IMG/VR virus record: IMGVR_UViG_3300050343_000150
Span: 27,748-91,747 of that record
Origin: a virus
DNA length: 64,000 bases
Strand: one strand, 5' to 3'
The notes below the pieces were generated by a model. The model was given only the letters and a program-made list of their open reading frames with translations, did not search any database and was not told the origin of the DNA. Below are positions 20,821-30,515 of the stretch, piece after piece. Both the position numbers and the translations under genes were made by a program. The first letter of the stretch is position 1. Each line of letters starts with the position of its first letter.

Positions 20821-22553
20821 TTATATCCCTCACTTTGAAAGCGGCGGCTCTGATTGCTTCTCTAGCACTAGCAGTAATACTAGCGGCTAAATCAACATTG
20901 GCCCAACCAAATCCCTGATACGCAATAATACCGTAGAAAGATGCAGATCAAGCCGTTTTACTGCTAACTGATTATTATTCCATTTAATGTATTCATCTTT
21001 AGTTGTTGCTTCTTTCATCTTTTTCTTATACTCGTTTCTTAAATCTTTAAGTTCAAGAACGGCTTTAGGTAGTACAGACCTAATTTGTCTGTTTTGTAAT
21101 ATCATCATCTCTTCTCTAGTAACTTCACTAGAAATCTTTAGGTATTTTTATATTAACACCAAACTCTGTTACTACGTCTGGATTTAGTCTCCCATGAAAT
21201 ATTTCGTGCTATCATCATAGAGGATATAGTCCAGCAAAGTCAAATGCGGCTACACCCTGATGGAGTCCATTAGTACCCTCACTCAATGGGTCATATACCA
21301 TTGCCCCATCATAGTTTATTCTGTCACCTTTCCTCCCCCGTAGGTGCTTTCCAAGTAGCATTACGCATGAAATATATTCCTCCCATGTTGCTTGCATAGA
21401 AACATGCATCAAATGGTGCTTTCAATAATCGTTGTAATGAGAGAACAGCGTCAACACAATGATTCTATTCATCAATTCTTTTGATTAACTCAACATCCTT
21501 GAAAGCATATTCTAGATAGGTATCTGAATCTTCTAACCATGCCCTTCTAAAGAACTCATTCTTATCAGGAAACTTCTCACTTACTAACTTAACATCACCA
21601 AGTACACTTTCTGAAACATAGTCCAAAGAAAGTGAAGGTAAAGTTCCACGTTGAGCATCATTCCATTGTCGCTCGAACACTAAATCAAGTGCTACTGTAA
21701 TCATACCTTTAATTGGTTGAGATACAGGAGAGTAACCTTCTACTCTTGACTTCCATATAGTTGGCTTGTTCTTCTTCCAACCAATACCAGTTATCTCATC
21801 AAATGGAGATAGTAGTCTTGGGTCTATTCCATGATGTACCATTCTAGTCAATAGTACAGGTATGTCGAACTTCCATCCAAACCATGAGATAAGCATATCA
21901 GGTTCTTTGTCCATAGCAAATGCTAGAAATCCTGTAAGCATATTATGCTCTCCTGTATATCTATGAAGAATGAAGTTATCATTATCTTTCAATACTACAT
22001 GTTTCCTAGCCTCTGAAAGATCAGGATACCAAGCAAATACATGATACTCATCATCATAGTTATCGTATATTACAATACAAGTAATTGCTTCATCATACTT
22101 ACCACCTTGTTGCCATTCCATATCCCAATACCATCTACGTAAGTTTTGTTCAGGTATTTCTTTTACTTCATCGACTGCATATCTATAATGATGTTGAACA
22201 TCACCCTCATATGTTTTCATACCTCTAGCCTCTAGAACTATTCTTACATCTTTAGCATATTTAGGATGTTTGGGTTGCCAAGTTACTTTGACTAGTTCTT
22301 CATTATCTAAGTTAACCCAATCACCATTCGTATAACTTACAACTAACTTGTAGTGTGAGTTTGCTCCACCCCACTTTTCCTTGAGATATATATCTTCATT
22401 TAACTTATTATCTTGGTCAGGACTAAATACGTCAACTGCTCTAACAAAGAAATACGGAGAGAAGTCGTCATGAGAAATTGTATTCTCACAACGTACTCCT
22501 TCTACGTCTCTCCATCTAAGATGGATGCCTTGTTCTGTATCTGTAATTATCAT
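20810..22553 (-). CDS. polB: Family B DNA polymerase, N-terminal part (exonuclease, motifs A and B), frameshifted
   Basis: Starts MIITDTEQGIHLRWRD after AGGATGA. Exo I is WYWDMEW (D144), Exo II is SWFGWKFD (223-230), Exo III is YLEYAFKDVE (346-355). After an in-frame TAG at about 21,467 and single-base frameshifts near 21,350, 21,220, 21,175, 21,130 and 20,945, the reading continues through motif A (FDFAGLYPSMM) and a motif B-like SASFYG. It ends at FKVRDINAY (stop 20,810). The dense 1-bp breaks look like sequence errors; the terminal stop looks genuine. Confidence 0.82.
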
Positions 22554-22557
22554 TTTA

Positions 22558-23322
22558 TCATCCTGTAATATACGGTGCTTTAATTAAGATTTTATTCTCT
22601 GCTGTCCAAATAACAGGAGACTCATCTTTTAGATAAATTGTGACTGGTACAATACCACGAAAGAATTTGTGGAACTGTCCTGTTACCTCAACCGTAGATG
22701 GGTCGCCTTCTATGTTTAGATGATTTAATTCTGTTACAATTTTATCAACAGATGATGCACCTTTTTGACTACCTAGAGTTAATGTATTACCATTGTAATC
22801 AAATAGATATCTAGCATTGTTAATAGTGTCACATCTTTTTACTGCATCTGTAAGGAAGGAAGAAGATGTATTGATTATTGTTTCAAAGGTTACATTACTA
22901 AACACGGGACTTTCCTGTGTAATATTATATCCTTGAATCCTAGCAATCATTGCAGAATTAGGATGATGTAATACTATCGGAAGTGTTGCTGTACTAACAC
23001 CATCCGACAGTACAATATAATCATCAATATCTAATAGAGTGGTTTCGTTATATGTTTTAAGATATGTTAACATCTTATCAATTTCAACCACAGTCATAGA
23101 CTGTTCTGCTCCACCTAACCATTCATCTACATTTATGATAACTCTACATAACGTAGTCATGTCAGCGTTGTATAATGCTAGTTGTGTTTCACCAACCATT
23201 TCTAACATTGCATAATTTGAAAGTTCACTGTTTTTAGCAGACTCCCCATTATGATACTTGCCTTTCATTTGTACATCTTGTAGTGCTTCACTCAATACTT
23301 TTGTCATTATTCTCATTTTCAT
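22558..23322 (-). CDS. PCNA-like DNA sliding clamp
   Basis: 254 residues, the usual PCNA length (~245-250). Two-domain clamp pattern: N-terminal LSEALQD helix, a strand-rich body (YNADMTTLCRVIINVDEWL), and a C-terminal strand ending LIKAPYITG in the place of the archaeal LAP end. Immediately upstream of polB, with GAGGAA as ribosome binding site. It would tether PolB, RFC and other proteins with PIP-type peptides. Confidence 0.8.
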   Translation of the reverse strand: MKMRIMTKVLSEALQDVQMKGKYHNGESAKNSELSNYAMLEMVGETQLALYNADMTTLCRVIINVDEWLGGAEQSMTVVEIDKMLTYLKTYNETTLLDIDDYIVLSDGVSTATLPIVLHHPNSAMIARIQGYNITQESPVFSNVTFETIINTSSSFLTDAVKRCDTINNARYLFDYNGNTLTLGSQKGASSVDKIVTELNHLNIEGDPSTVEVTGQFHKFFRGIVPVTIYLKDESPVIWTAENKILIKAPYITG

Positions 23323-23334
23323 ATTTATTCCTCA

Positions 23335-24195
23335 TTATATTTCACCCGCCTTAATTTCGGGGAAACCAATCCATTCAACCGTACCATCGTTTATTGACAA
23401 TACTTTTCTTCTTTTACCAATCAACTGTGGCATTTTAGCACTAGCCTCAACTGTTGCAGTATATTCTGCTCCGTTTTTACGTAAGTCCCTTTTCATTCTA
23501 ATTGTAGCAGTAAAGATATCTTCAGTCGTAGAATGCCAATTTGCTTCTACTCCAATAGGATTTGGTGTGCCACCATATTTATCTTTAGAATGTGCTATTA
23601 CTATTCTATGACACGGCATTTCTAATATTTGCTTGTGTAAGAAGTTCTTGTAGGGAGTATTTCTATCTCCCCAAACATACGGAGGTTGCTTAATTACTGT
23701 GTCAGCATCCATCTTGTGTTTATTTCGCATATATGTTTCACATACATCAGTTAGAAGTTTATCTGCTCCGTCAACTATTACTGCTTTTAACTTATCATCG
23801 GCAAGATATTCTTTTGCTAATGCATAAAAAGCCCTAGCGTTATCCATAGTTTCATCGAAGTCTACTAAACTCTCATCTTTCCTAACAATAGGATTGTACA
23901 CAATAATATTTTCTATATTATTATAGTGGTTTCTTTTGACATCGATTGCTCTATTATCAAAATCAAATATTAATACATGCATTCCGTTTTTGATATCTTC
24001 TTCTGTTAAGATATCCATAGCCGTTGCTGACTTTGCAGATTTAGGTTCACCCCAAATACCTAAGCACAGGTACGATTTATTATTCTCCTGTACTTCCTTT
24101 ATCCTAGCCAACATTGCTTTCTTTCGAAGAGCATAGTTTCCTTCTGCGTTCTGTTGTGTGTTTACTGCTGTTTTACCTTGTGTTTCCCAACTCAT
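23335..24195 (-). CDS. RecA/Sak4-like ATPase
   Basis: 286 residues from the ATG at 24,195 (GGTGAT just upstream), giving MSWETQGKTAV. Walker A is GEPKSAKS, Walker B is LKAVIVDGAD, and a conserved HRIVIAHSKDKYGG segment follows. This fits the phage RecA-like AAA_24/Sak4 group used in single-strand annealing and recombination with SSB. The neighbouring SSB-like gene supports this. The MSW start resembles the late-protein tag but lacks the LKK part. Confidence 0.7.
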   Translation of the reverse strand: MSWETQGKTAVNTQQNAEGNYALRKKAMLARIKEVQENNKSYLCLGIWGEPKSAKSATAMDILTEEDIKNGMHVLIFDFDNRAIDVKRNHYNNIENIIVYNPIVRKDESLVDFDETMDNARAFYALAKEYLADDKLKAVIVDGADKLLTDVCETYMRNKHKMDADTVIKQPPYVWGDRNTPYKNFLHKQILEMPCHRIVIAHSKDKYGGTPNPIGVEANWHSTTEDIFTATIRMKRDLRKNGAEYTATVEASAKMPQLIGKRRKVLSINDGTVEWIGFPEIKAGEI

Positions 24196-24445
24196 ATTTA
24201 TCACCATATTTATTCATATTAAATTGAATCCCTCTCCATACCCCCAATATATGGTTGAGTTCATCGATAGTTACTTTTAACCGGACATCCTTCTGACTGA
24301 AATGTAATTTACACCAGTACTCAGAAGTTTCTCCATTGAATTTCCATGTGATGAAATCCACGTTCTCCATAGGGATAGCATAACTAACCCCATGAAGAGT
24401 CATGGATTCACCATCAGGACTCATTGATATTGTATATTCAGACAT
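24173..24445 (-). CDS. Unknown 90-aa protein
   Basis: Starts MSEYTISMSPDGESMTLHG; beta-rich with aromatic residues (FITWKFNGETSEYWCKLHF) and a short helix (VTIDELNHILGVWRGI). It overlaps the RecA-like gene by 23 bases. No family recognised. Confidence 0.55.
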   Translation of the reverse strand: MSEYTISMSPDGESMTLHGVSYAIPMENVDFITWKFNGETSEYWCKLHFSQKDVRLKVTIDELNHILGVWRGIQFNMNKYGDKYELGNTR

Positions 24446-24454
24446 TATAATCCC

Positions 24455-25615
24455 TCAATCAAAGAACCAACTGTCTTCATCTTCTTCTACGAAATCAATC
24501 TGTTCAGGACTTCCGCCTCTGTTTGTTACAACATATATTCCATTTACATTAATAGTAGTAGGATTTGGCGCACCTGTTTCATCTCTAGATTGAGATGTTC
24601 TACCTACAACGATAACATTAGAACCGATTCCAAAGTCAATATTTACATTAGAAGGAATCCAACATGTAGTTCCACTCCAACCTTCATTATCGAAATCGAA
24701 GTCAGTGTTTAAATCATCTAGATTGATAATACGATTACCATTGCTTGTTGGTGTCATGTTGATACTAGTTACACTTCCGTCAGTGAAAACGAATCTATCA
24801 GCATATGCCTTTGACATAACTTGACTATGATATCTATCTAAGTCTACTAATGGACTGTAATTACCTTCACAGTATTGCATAATAGAATCTTGTAGTGATA
24901 TTGAATCTACATTTCTTTTCATTTCTGAACCATCAGGTAAATCTATATTGTATACTAGTGATTCTAGTGTCTGTGTAGTTCCACCACTAATTGCTTCTTT
25001 GTTAAAGGAATTAGGTATACATGTAAAGTGTACAAATTCGAAGGTTTTAGGTTGGAAAGTCTTCGAAGAATCTCCCTTGTATGAGAAAAACCATTTCCCC
25101 ATTACACCATCAACTTCTCCCAAAAATACTCCACTTCTTCTATATTCTACCTTAGGTAGAGGTTTACCATAGTTTTTATTCCAATCACCTTGTCTAGTAT
25201 CTAATGGTACTATAAACTGTTGAGTATCTACTTCAACATGATTAGCAGGTAAATTATCCATTACTCGAATTACCTCTTCATTGTCTTTCATCATTCTTCC
25301 TTCGTATCCTTCGTCAAGTTGCGTGAAAATAGCAATCTTACCTAGGTCATATGTTGTAGCACTATCACGCATGTATTCATTTGTGATTCTCTCACGGTTC
25401 ATCTTAGCCATATCTCTAGCATCATCTAGAGCAATAAAGAAGCCAAATGCTGGCTTGAACAAACTGTTACTTGATTGTTGTTGTGTGTTCTGTCTTTTCA
25501 TTGCGTTTCTAGAATTGCTGAAGAATTGTCTCCAAAGTCCCCTTGCTAGAAGGGGTTCTTGTGACGCATCTACTGAGTTCTTAGAGCATATCTCCTCGAA
25601 CTTACTCAGTTGCAT
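24455..25615 (-). CDS. Probable single-stranded DNA-binding protein (RPA-like)
   Basis: 386 residues. The body is beta-rich with aromatic-lined strands. The far C-terminus is an acidic, aromatic tail (FVEEDEDSWFFD) like those SSBs use to recruit partners. It sits between RFC and the RecA-like gene, where an SSB is expected. The identification rests on tail, size and context rather than a clear OB-fold motif. The N-terminus may continue upstream through a frameshift into the 25-aa ORF that overlaps it. Confidence 0.5.
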   Translation of the reverse strand: MQLSKFEEICSKNSVDASQEPLLARGLWRQFFSNSRNAMKRQNTQQQSSNSLFKPAFGFFIALDDARDMAKMNRERITNEYMRDSATTYDLGKIAIFTQLDEGYEGRMMKDNEEVIRVMDNLPANHVEVDTQQFIVPLDTRQGDWNKNYGKPLPKVEYRRSGVFLGEVDGVMGKWFFSYKGDSSKTFQPKTFEFVHFTCIPNSFNKEAISGGTTQTLESLVYNIDLPDGSEMKRNVDSISLQDSIMQYCEGNYSPLVDLDRYHSQVMSKAYADRFVFTDGSVTSINMTPTSNGNRIINLDDLNTDFDFDNEGWSGTTCWIPSNVNIDFGIGSNVIVVGRTSQSRDETGAPNPTTINVNGIYVVTNRGGSPEQIDFVEEDEDSWFFD

Positions 25616-25679
25616 CTGACTCGGACATACCGAGCAGTTCTGCTGCTTTCCTTATTTCATTCATTATTTCATCATTCAT
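25602..25679 (-). CDS. 25-aa ORF or true N-terminus of the SSB-like gene
   Basis: Has a good ribosome binding site (AAGGAG), starts MNDEIMNEIRKAAELLGM, and ends 14 bases inside the SSB-like ORF in another frame. A single indel would fuse it to the SSB-like protein as an extra helix; otherwise it is a coupled microprotein. Confidence 0.35.
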   Translation of the reverse strand: MNDEIMNEIRKAAELLGMSESDATE

Positions 25680-25681
25680 AT

Positions 25682-25914
25682 TTATTTCTCCTTGTTTTTC
25701 ATTTGTTTTATTTCTACCAATCCTTCTGTTAGCATGACTAAGCCACACAATATCCAAAAGAAATTGGAATCTACGCTAATATAATTTAACGTGTTTAATA
25801 CTGGTAGTACTATTAGCAACGCACCACCTAACACTATAATCTCATATCTCAAGTAAAAGATGTTACATCATCTTGGTCTACGACTCCATCTTTATTAATA
25901 TCTAATTTACTCAT
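25682..25914 (-). CDS. EF-hand plus two-helix membrane microprotein (one frameshift)
   Basis: Starts MSKLDINKDGVVDQDDV, a full EF-hand calcium-loop pattern (D-x-N-x-D-G-x-V-D-x-x-D). A 1-bp shift at about 25,850 then leads into two hydrophobic segments (IIVLGGALLIVLPVL and FWILCGLVMLTEGLV) and a KNKEK end. About 77 residues if bridged. It could sense calcium at the membrane. It lies next to the frameshifted RFC gene, so the break is probably a sequence error. Confidence 0.45.
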
Positions 25915-25998
25915 TTTTTACCATCTGTTTCTAGGACCATTATCTAACATTTTAATTAATAATTCTCAATCCAATACAACCCTAAAATAACTCTATCA

Positions 25999-26917
25999 TT
26001 AAATCATCTGTCCTATCATCCAAGATGCCAAGCACTTTTGGAGTCATATTATTACTCCTCCATTCAGCCTCCCCGATAACGAAGCAATTTGAACTTCTTG
26101 GCGGATTGCATGTCTGTTTTTATAACAACATCATGTAAATTAATACATATAGTCTTCATATCAACGGAATCGTAAATCAATTTATGCACCTTCTCTAAAG
26201 CATTTTCATAGTTATTTTCATTTATCATTTTAATATTTCAGAGTATACGGTTCTAAATTTTTGTCTATTTGACTATTGAGAGAGCTTCTTACTGTTGGAT
26301 GCAGCCTGTAATTCAGTCAGCCCTCGTCTCATGTCACCCATGCAAATCTATAATAAACCTTTCTAAATCATCTTCGGGAATATGTGCATTTATTTCTTCT
26401 TTTCCAAAATTTCGTTAGAAATATCTAATGCATAGTTCTTTTATTCAATCTTTAAAATTATAGTTAGCACATCTTGATTGTAAAGGGTGTAATAATTTTA
26501 TGTCTATCATTACAGGTAATGATGAACCTACAATTATCTGCATACCTTTCCATAATTCTCTTCAATGCATTTTGTGCATCTTTAGTCATACCATCCATCT
26601 CATCTAATAAGAATAATCTTAAATGGAACATCACCTATCTTTTAGTAGAAGCTATTTCTTTGATTTGGTTTCTTACTGTTTCTAACCTTCCTATCATCAG
26701 AAGCATTAATCTCAAAGAAGTTATTTTCTTTGTGTTCCTTTAATAAGTCATTTGCTAGTGCTATACCTGCCGCAGTTTTACCTACTCCGGCTATACCGAA
26801 TAACAATACATTGGGCATGTTATTATTCTCTACCCAACTTTCAGCGTCAATTGTGAAAGCATATTGTCCTACTACATCTGCTAACTTAGTTGGCCTGTAT
26901 TTCTCTGTCCATAACAT
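25999..26917 (-). CDS. Replication factor C small subunit / clamp loader (frameshifted)
   Basis: Begins MLWTEKYRPTKLADVVGQ at 26,917, overlapping the upstream stop (TAATG). Walker A is GIAGVGKT and FFEINASDDR follows, both hallmarks of RFC-S. From about 26,690 the reading is broken by several single-base shifts, but the frames continue as IILLDEMDGMTKDAQNALKR (Walker B) and RFIITCNDRHKI (sensor 1), then the collar helices (DLHGDMRRGLTEL), ending near 25,999. It loads the clamp encoded at 22.6-23.3 kb. Confidence 0.8.
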
Positions 26918-27396
26918 TATACCACTACCCTGAACCATGTTGGGGTTTCTGTTTTCCAAGTTGCAATGTGAGATTTTTCTATCATGTAGTAGTCTCGATA
27001 TGCCTTAACAGCAGTAGTATCTCTACAATAATCGGGCATTGCTTGCGCGAATGGTGTTAGTCCTATGTCCGGTAGTACGGAAAGAAGACTATCCCAAACT
27101 GGATTGTATTCTTTAATTACCAGTTCACACTTGTGTATCTTATTATATCTCTTGGTGTACTCATGACACAATGCAATTGCATGTGTTTTAAGCCATTCAA
27201 AATTCTGCTTGGATTCTCTAGCCCAAATAGTACAGGGATGATTTAACATTACAGGTTTGTAAGGACTATCAAATCCTAAGTGGTCTGCAATAGTTGACAT
27301 CATCTGTAAACTTTCTGTGGGCATTTTGACTGCGTGTTTATCTAACACATACGTTGCTGCTATTTTCGGGTTTTCATCTAATACAAATATATTCAT
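26917..27396 (-). CDS. Pyrimidine-dimer DNA glycosylase-like protein
   Basis: 159 residues beginning MNIFVLDENPKIAATYVLDKH, with DKHAVKMPTESLQMM next. This is the N-terminal signature of the phage pyrimidine dimer DNA glycosylase/endonuclease V-like family common in marine viruses. Such proteins repair UV damage in surface water. The remainder (NHPCTIWARESKQNFEWLK) fits the same family. Ribosome binding site GAGGAA. Confidence 0.6.
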   Translation of the reverse strand: MNIFVLDENPKIAATYVLDKHAVKMPTESLQMMSTIADHLGFDSPYKPVMLNHPCTIWARESKQNFEWLKTHAIALCHEYTKRYNKIHKCELVIKEYNPVWDSLLSVLPDIGLTPFAQAMPDYCRDTTAVKAYRDYYMIEKSHIATWKTETPTWFRVVV

Positions 27397-27412
27397 TTTT
27401 ATTCCTCATTTA

Positions 27413-28264
27413 TTATAACCATCTCATTAAAGAAGTGGAAGGTGTTACTGGTGTTTTTGTTTTACTGGTTCTATTTTTACGTAGTTTAAGTACTCTCAGT
27501 TCAGTGACTGAAAGTGTGTTTTTACAGTAGTCCTGAAAATCAGGGCTTTTTAGTAAGTCTTTGAAAAGATATACTTGAGAAGGCCGCATTTTAAGCCTCC
27601 GCAAAATTCTCGGTAATCTAGAATACTCTTTTCTTTGTGGTGGTGTCATCTTTCTGTACATTCTACCATCGTGGGCATATGCTAACATCTCGTAGAAGTA
27701 TGTTTTATTCCATTTTCTTTTTACTTTAGCATCAATAAACATTAATTTGTTAGGGTGAATATTGGGTGCTAGCCAAGAGATAAATTGTATATCAGCAGGT
27801 TCTGAAATTTTCAACATGTCTGCAATAACATCTCTATTTGAATTACGAAGGTAGTCGCCTACCATGGTGAAAATATCTACTTCATAATTTTGAGGTTCAA
27901 CTGAACGTGGTGCGATTTCATTTATTTCGTCTCGTAATGATTTCTTGGTTGCTCTTTTTAGTTTACATAAATTGTATAACTTCTTAGGTACATCTTTTTG
28001 ATTCATAGAACACAAAACTGTTTGTCCTCTATATTGTAAGATGGTTTTTCTAATTAAGTCAATATTAGGTTTGTAATTACACTCTCTGATAATTATTCCA
28101 ACATCAGCAGGAATACTTAGGTTGTCTTCGATATCATATTCATTAGCATACACGATGATAGGAGTATCTGATGTGTATTCTTTTGCTTTAGTTATTTTAT
28201 CTGTGCCTTCTTTTCCTACTATTATTATTGCTCTATTTTTATTGTTCATTGTCAATAGACTCAT
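27413..28264 (-). CDS. Possible clamp-loader large-subunit-like protein
   Basis: 283 residues. A degenerate P-loop (IIIVGKEGTDKITKAKEY) is followed by a helical body (DVIADMLKISEPADIQFISW), resembling lid and collar regions of RFC/delta-type subunits. The C-terminus STSLMRWL resembles a PCNA-binding PIP peptide, as in archaeal RFC-L. It lies in the same operon just upstream of RFC-S. The assignment is tentative: the ATPase motifs look inactive. Confidence 0.4.
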   Translation of the reverse strand: MSLLTMNNKNRAIIIVGKEGTDKITKAKEYTSDTPIIVYANEYDIEDNLSIPADVGIIIRECNYKPNIDLIRKTILQYRGQTVLCSMNQKDVPKKLYNLCKLKRATKKSLRDEINEIAPRSVEPQNYEVDIFTMVGDYLRNSNRDVIADMLKISEPADIQFISWLAPNIHPNKLMFIDAKVKRKWNKTYFYEMLAYAHDGRMYRKMTPPQRKEYSRLPRILRRLKMRPSQVYLFKDLLKSPDFQDYCKNTLSVTELRVLKLRKNRTSKTKTPVTPSTSLMRWL

Positions 28265-28556
28265 TTACAGCCCTCACTTCCATTATTTCTTCGTAAGTAG
28301 TTTTACATTGGTTACAATTTACTACTATTATGAACCAACGTAAGTCATTTTCATACTTTACTCCTGCTTCATATGAGAATGTTTTACTGCCACATTCTCT
28401 ACATCCATCTGAAACCCGTCTCAAAACATGGTGTTCAATGATGTCTTCGTCTGAAATCTTGTCTCCTGCACCTTTGACATATGATACTGTCAATTGACAA
28501 GGGACACAGTAATCAGAAACTGTTTCTCTTAAATTACATCTAGGACACAATTTCAT
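28239..28556 (-). CDS. Multi zinc-ribbon protein
   Basis: 105 residues with CPRC...CVPC, then CREC and CNQC: four cysteine pairs, enough for two zinc sites. Pattern resembles small transcription-factor-like ribbons. It overlaps both neighbours. Function unknown; nucleic-acid binding is plausible. Confidence 0.6.
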   Translation of the reverse strand: MKLCPRCNLRETVSDYCVPCQLTVSYVKGAGDKISDEDIIEHHVLRRVSDGCRECGSKTFSYEAGVKYENDLRWFIIVVNCNQCKTTYEEIMEVRAVNESIDNEQ

Positions 28557-28948
28557 AATAACCCCTTCATAGTTAAAATTTCATCTAATCCACTTGCGGA
28601 TAAGTGTTGTTTAGATTTTACCATGAATAATGTTTTAGTGAACGTTGTCCATTCTCCATTAGTCGGTGTATCCAAAGTTAACAAATTTAGAACTCTTGTT
28701 AAATTATCTAATCCACTAATTATTAATATTGGTCTTGGTCTACCTTTGTGTTCCGATTCTTTGTAGTTAGATGTTATCTCATATTGTAATAGAGAACGTT
28801 GAATCCCTAATAGAAAATCAGAATTACCCCTAATACATATTCTCAATCTAACTCTATAACCTAAATTAGATTTGGGACTACGCACAATATTTACCTCCGC
28901 ACTAGCAAGAGAAATGAATATTCCATTCAATGTATCGCTGTTGTACAT
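28553..28948 (-). CDS. LAGLIDADG-fold DNA-binding protein (degenerate motif)
   Basis: 131 residues. GIFISLASAEV sits where LAGLIDADG would be. The following pattern, with GYRVRLRICIRGNSDFLLGI in the middle and HLSASGLDEILTMKG at the end, matches the core and the closing HLT..G...I...K of archaeal LAGLIDADG proteins. The acidic catalytic residue of the motif appears altered, so it may be a DNA-binding relative rather than an active endonuclease. It has its own upstream TATA box. Confidence 0.5.
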   Translation of the reverse strand: MYNSDTLNGIFISLASAEVNIVRSPKSNLGYRVRLRICIRGNSDFLLGIQRSLLQYEITSNYKESEHKGRPRPILIISGLDNLTRVLNLLTLDTPTNGEWTTFTKTLFMVKSKQHLSASGLDEILTMKGLL

Positions 28949-28965
28949 AGTACTACGATACAGTT

Positions 28966-28981
28966 GTAGTCAATATATGTT
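28966..28981 (-). promoter_or_regulatory. TATA box for the LAGLIDADG-fold gene
   Basis: Minus-strand AACATATATTG lies about 25 bases before the ATG at 28,948. In archaea this spacing predicts a leaderless transcript. It falls in one of the few gaps of the leftward operon, after the ligase stop. Confidence 0.5.
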
Positions 28982-28982
28982 G

Positions 28983-30515
28983 CTACAAATTATCGCTTAC
29001 AGTGATAATTGTGTCACATTCTGACGGATACTTATCATCTCTAATTCTTAGAATTCTAGGAAACCTCATACCATAAGAACCGTCTTGATTTTTTGTTATT
29101 GCATCACAACTAACTTCTACTACAATTCTAGGTAAGAAATAGAAAGTGTCTGCTTTATATGAATCAACAATCTTCTTTAGTCGAACTGTTAAAGAATCTA
29201 ACTCTTTCTCGGAAACTCCACTACCAACCTGTCCTATTTCAGTAAACCCTGTTATTGAATTATCATCCCTTACAGAAACACCGAAACTAGATATTACAGT
29301 AGTTCTTCTACCAGTTCCATAGTTGCCGGATGTAATTACTAAATCCAACTCAACCCTAGGAGGTTTATGTTTTAATAAACTACTACTTCTCTTAGATTCG
29401 TATGGGGAATCTAAGTTTTTTATCATAATACCTTCGAACCCGTCGTTAATTGCTGTGTAATATGCGGCTTCGATATTGTTATGGGAATACAATTTAGTTT
29501 GATATTCTGTTGGTACTAACTTCTTTAACACATCTAATCTAGATTCGTAAGTATTATCTATTAATACATTTGACTCACTTAACAGAATATCGAATATTAC
29601 TAGTTTAACAGGACACTTAAGAATGGCTTCTGCTTTATCCTTAGAATGTACTCTTGTTGCTAATGATTGATGTGCTGTCGGTTGACCTATATTGTCTACT
29701 GGATAAATCTCACAGTCAAATATTGCACTCTGTGTACTGAACATCAAAACTATTTCAACTATATCTGAATATTGTTCAGTTACTATTTTTCCCTTTCGGT
29801 TAAAGATGATTACACTATCTCCATGTCTATGTATCTGATATCGGTTTCCATCATACTTAGTATCAATTATATAATTGGTTGGTAAATTTTTACCATTGTA
29901 CTTTTTAGCCAACATAGGTTTAACATATGCCCCGTGTACTAAGTTAGGCGGCGTTATATCATTCTCAAGATAGTGTACTATCATCGATAACGAATTAGTT
30001 TTCGCATACACATCGACTTCTGAAGTGTAGTATTTAGATAATGTTTTAGTTACTATACTACAATCAACGCCATTTCTAGGTGTCCTCAACCAATATCTAA
30101 CAAACCATTTTAATTCCAAAGCAGACATACTTCTTATTGCATCTCTTATGGTGTAGAAACTATTAGAATTCATAGAAGAACAATCTAGTTCTAACAATCT
30201 ATGAAATTGCTCAGTAGATATTTGTGAATCAGAAGGACTTAAAGAAAACCCTTCTTGAATAAGGCCTTCACCTAAATCTAACCACTTGTGAGTAGCGTCT
30301 TCTATTTCCCATTCAAACACACCAAATATATCTGCTAACCATTTGACTGCTTTTTTCTCTGCTATATTGTTCATCTCATATTCACGTGATAAAATTCTGA
30401 TAACTCTTGGTTTATCAGTAAAGTGAGATAGACTGGAATTAAGTATCTCTATTTTTCTTGTTGGTGTTACGGATTCTAGTGCTTCACACATCCTGCTCAT
30501 TTTTATTAAACTCAT
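28983..30515 (-). CDS. ATP-dependent DNA ligase
   Basis: 510 residues, close to archaeal Lig1 length (~560). N-terminal DNA-binding region, then motif I DTKYDGNR with catalytic Lys about 220, FDCEIYP (motif III), GIMIKNL (motif IV) and LLKHKPP (motif V). The OB domain ends in TIITVSDNL. GAGGAA 7 bases before the ATG supports this start despite overlap with the upstream gene. Seals nicks after lagging-strand synthesis. Confidence 0.9.
   Translation of the reverse strand: MSLIKMSRMCEALESVTPTRKIEILNSSLSHFTDKPRVIRILSREYEMNNIAEKKAVKWLADIFGVFEWEIEDATHKWLDLGEGLIQEGFSLSPSDSQISTEQFHRLLELDCSSMNSNSFYTIRDAIRSMSALELKWFVRYWLRTPRNGVDCSIVTKTLSKYYTSEVDVYAKTNSLSMIVHYLENDITPPNLVHGAYVKPMLAKKYNGKNLPTNYIIDTKYDGNRYQIHRHGDSVIIFNRKGKIVTEQYSDIVEIVLMFSTQSAIFDCEIYPVDNIGQPTAHQSLATRVHSKDKAEAILKCPVKLVIFDILLSESNVLIDNTYESRLDVLKKLVPTEYQTKLYSHNNIEAAYYTAINDGFEGIMIKNLDSPYESKRSSSLLKHKPPRVELDLVITSGNYGTGRRTTVISSFGVSVRDDNSITGFTEIGQVGSGVSEKELDSLTVRLKKIVDSYKADTFYFLPRIVVEVSCDAITKNQDGSYGMRFPRILRIRDDKYPSECDTIITVSDNL

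Noticed and set aside
21464-21470. In-frame TAG in polB (RIDE-TAG-NHCV), suggesting recoded amber or pyrrolysine.
   Set aside because: It lies in a cluster of single-base errors, and no suppressor tRNA or other recoded TAG was found.
24165-24195. RecA-like protein start MSWETQGK as another member of the late tag family.
   Set aside because: It shares only MSW and lacks the hydrophobic-LKK part; it is in the early operon.
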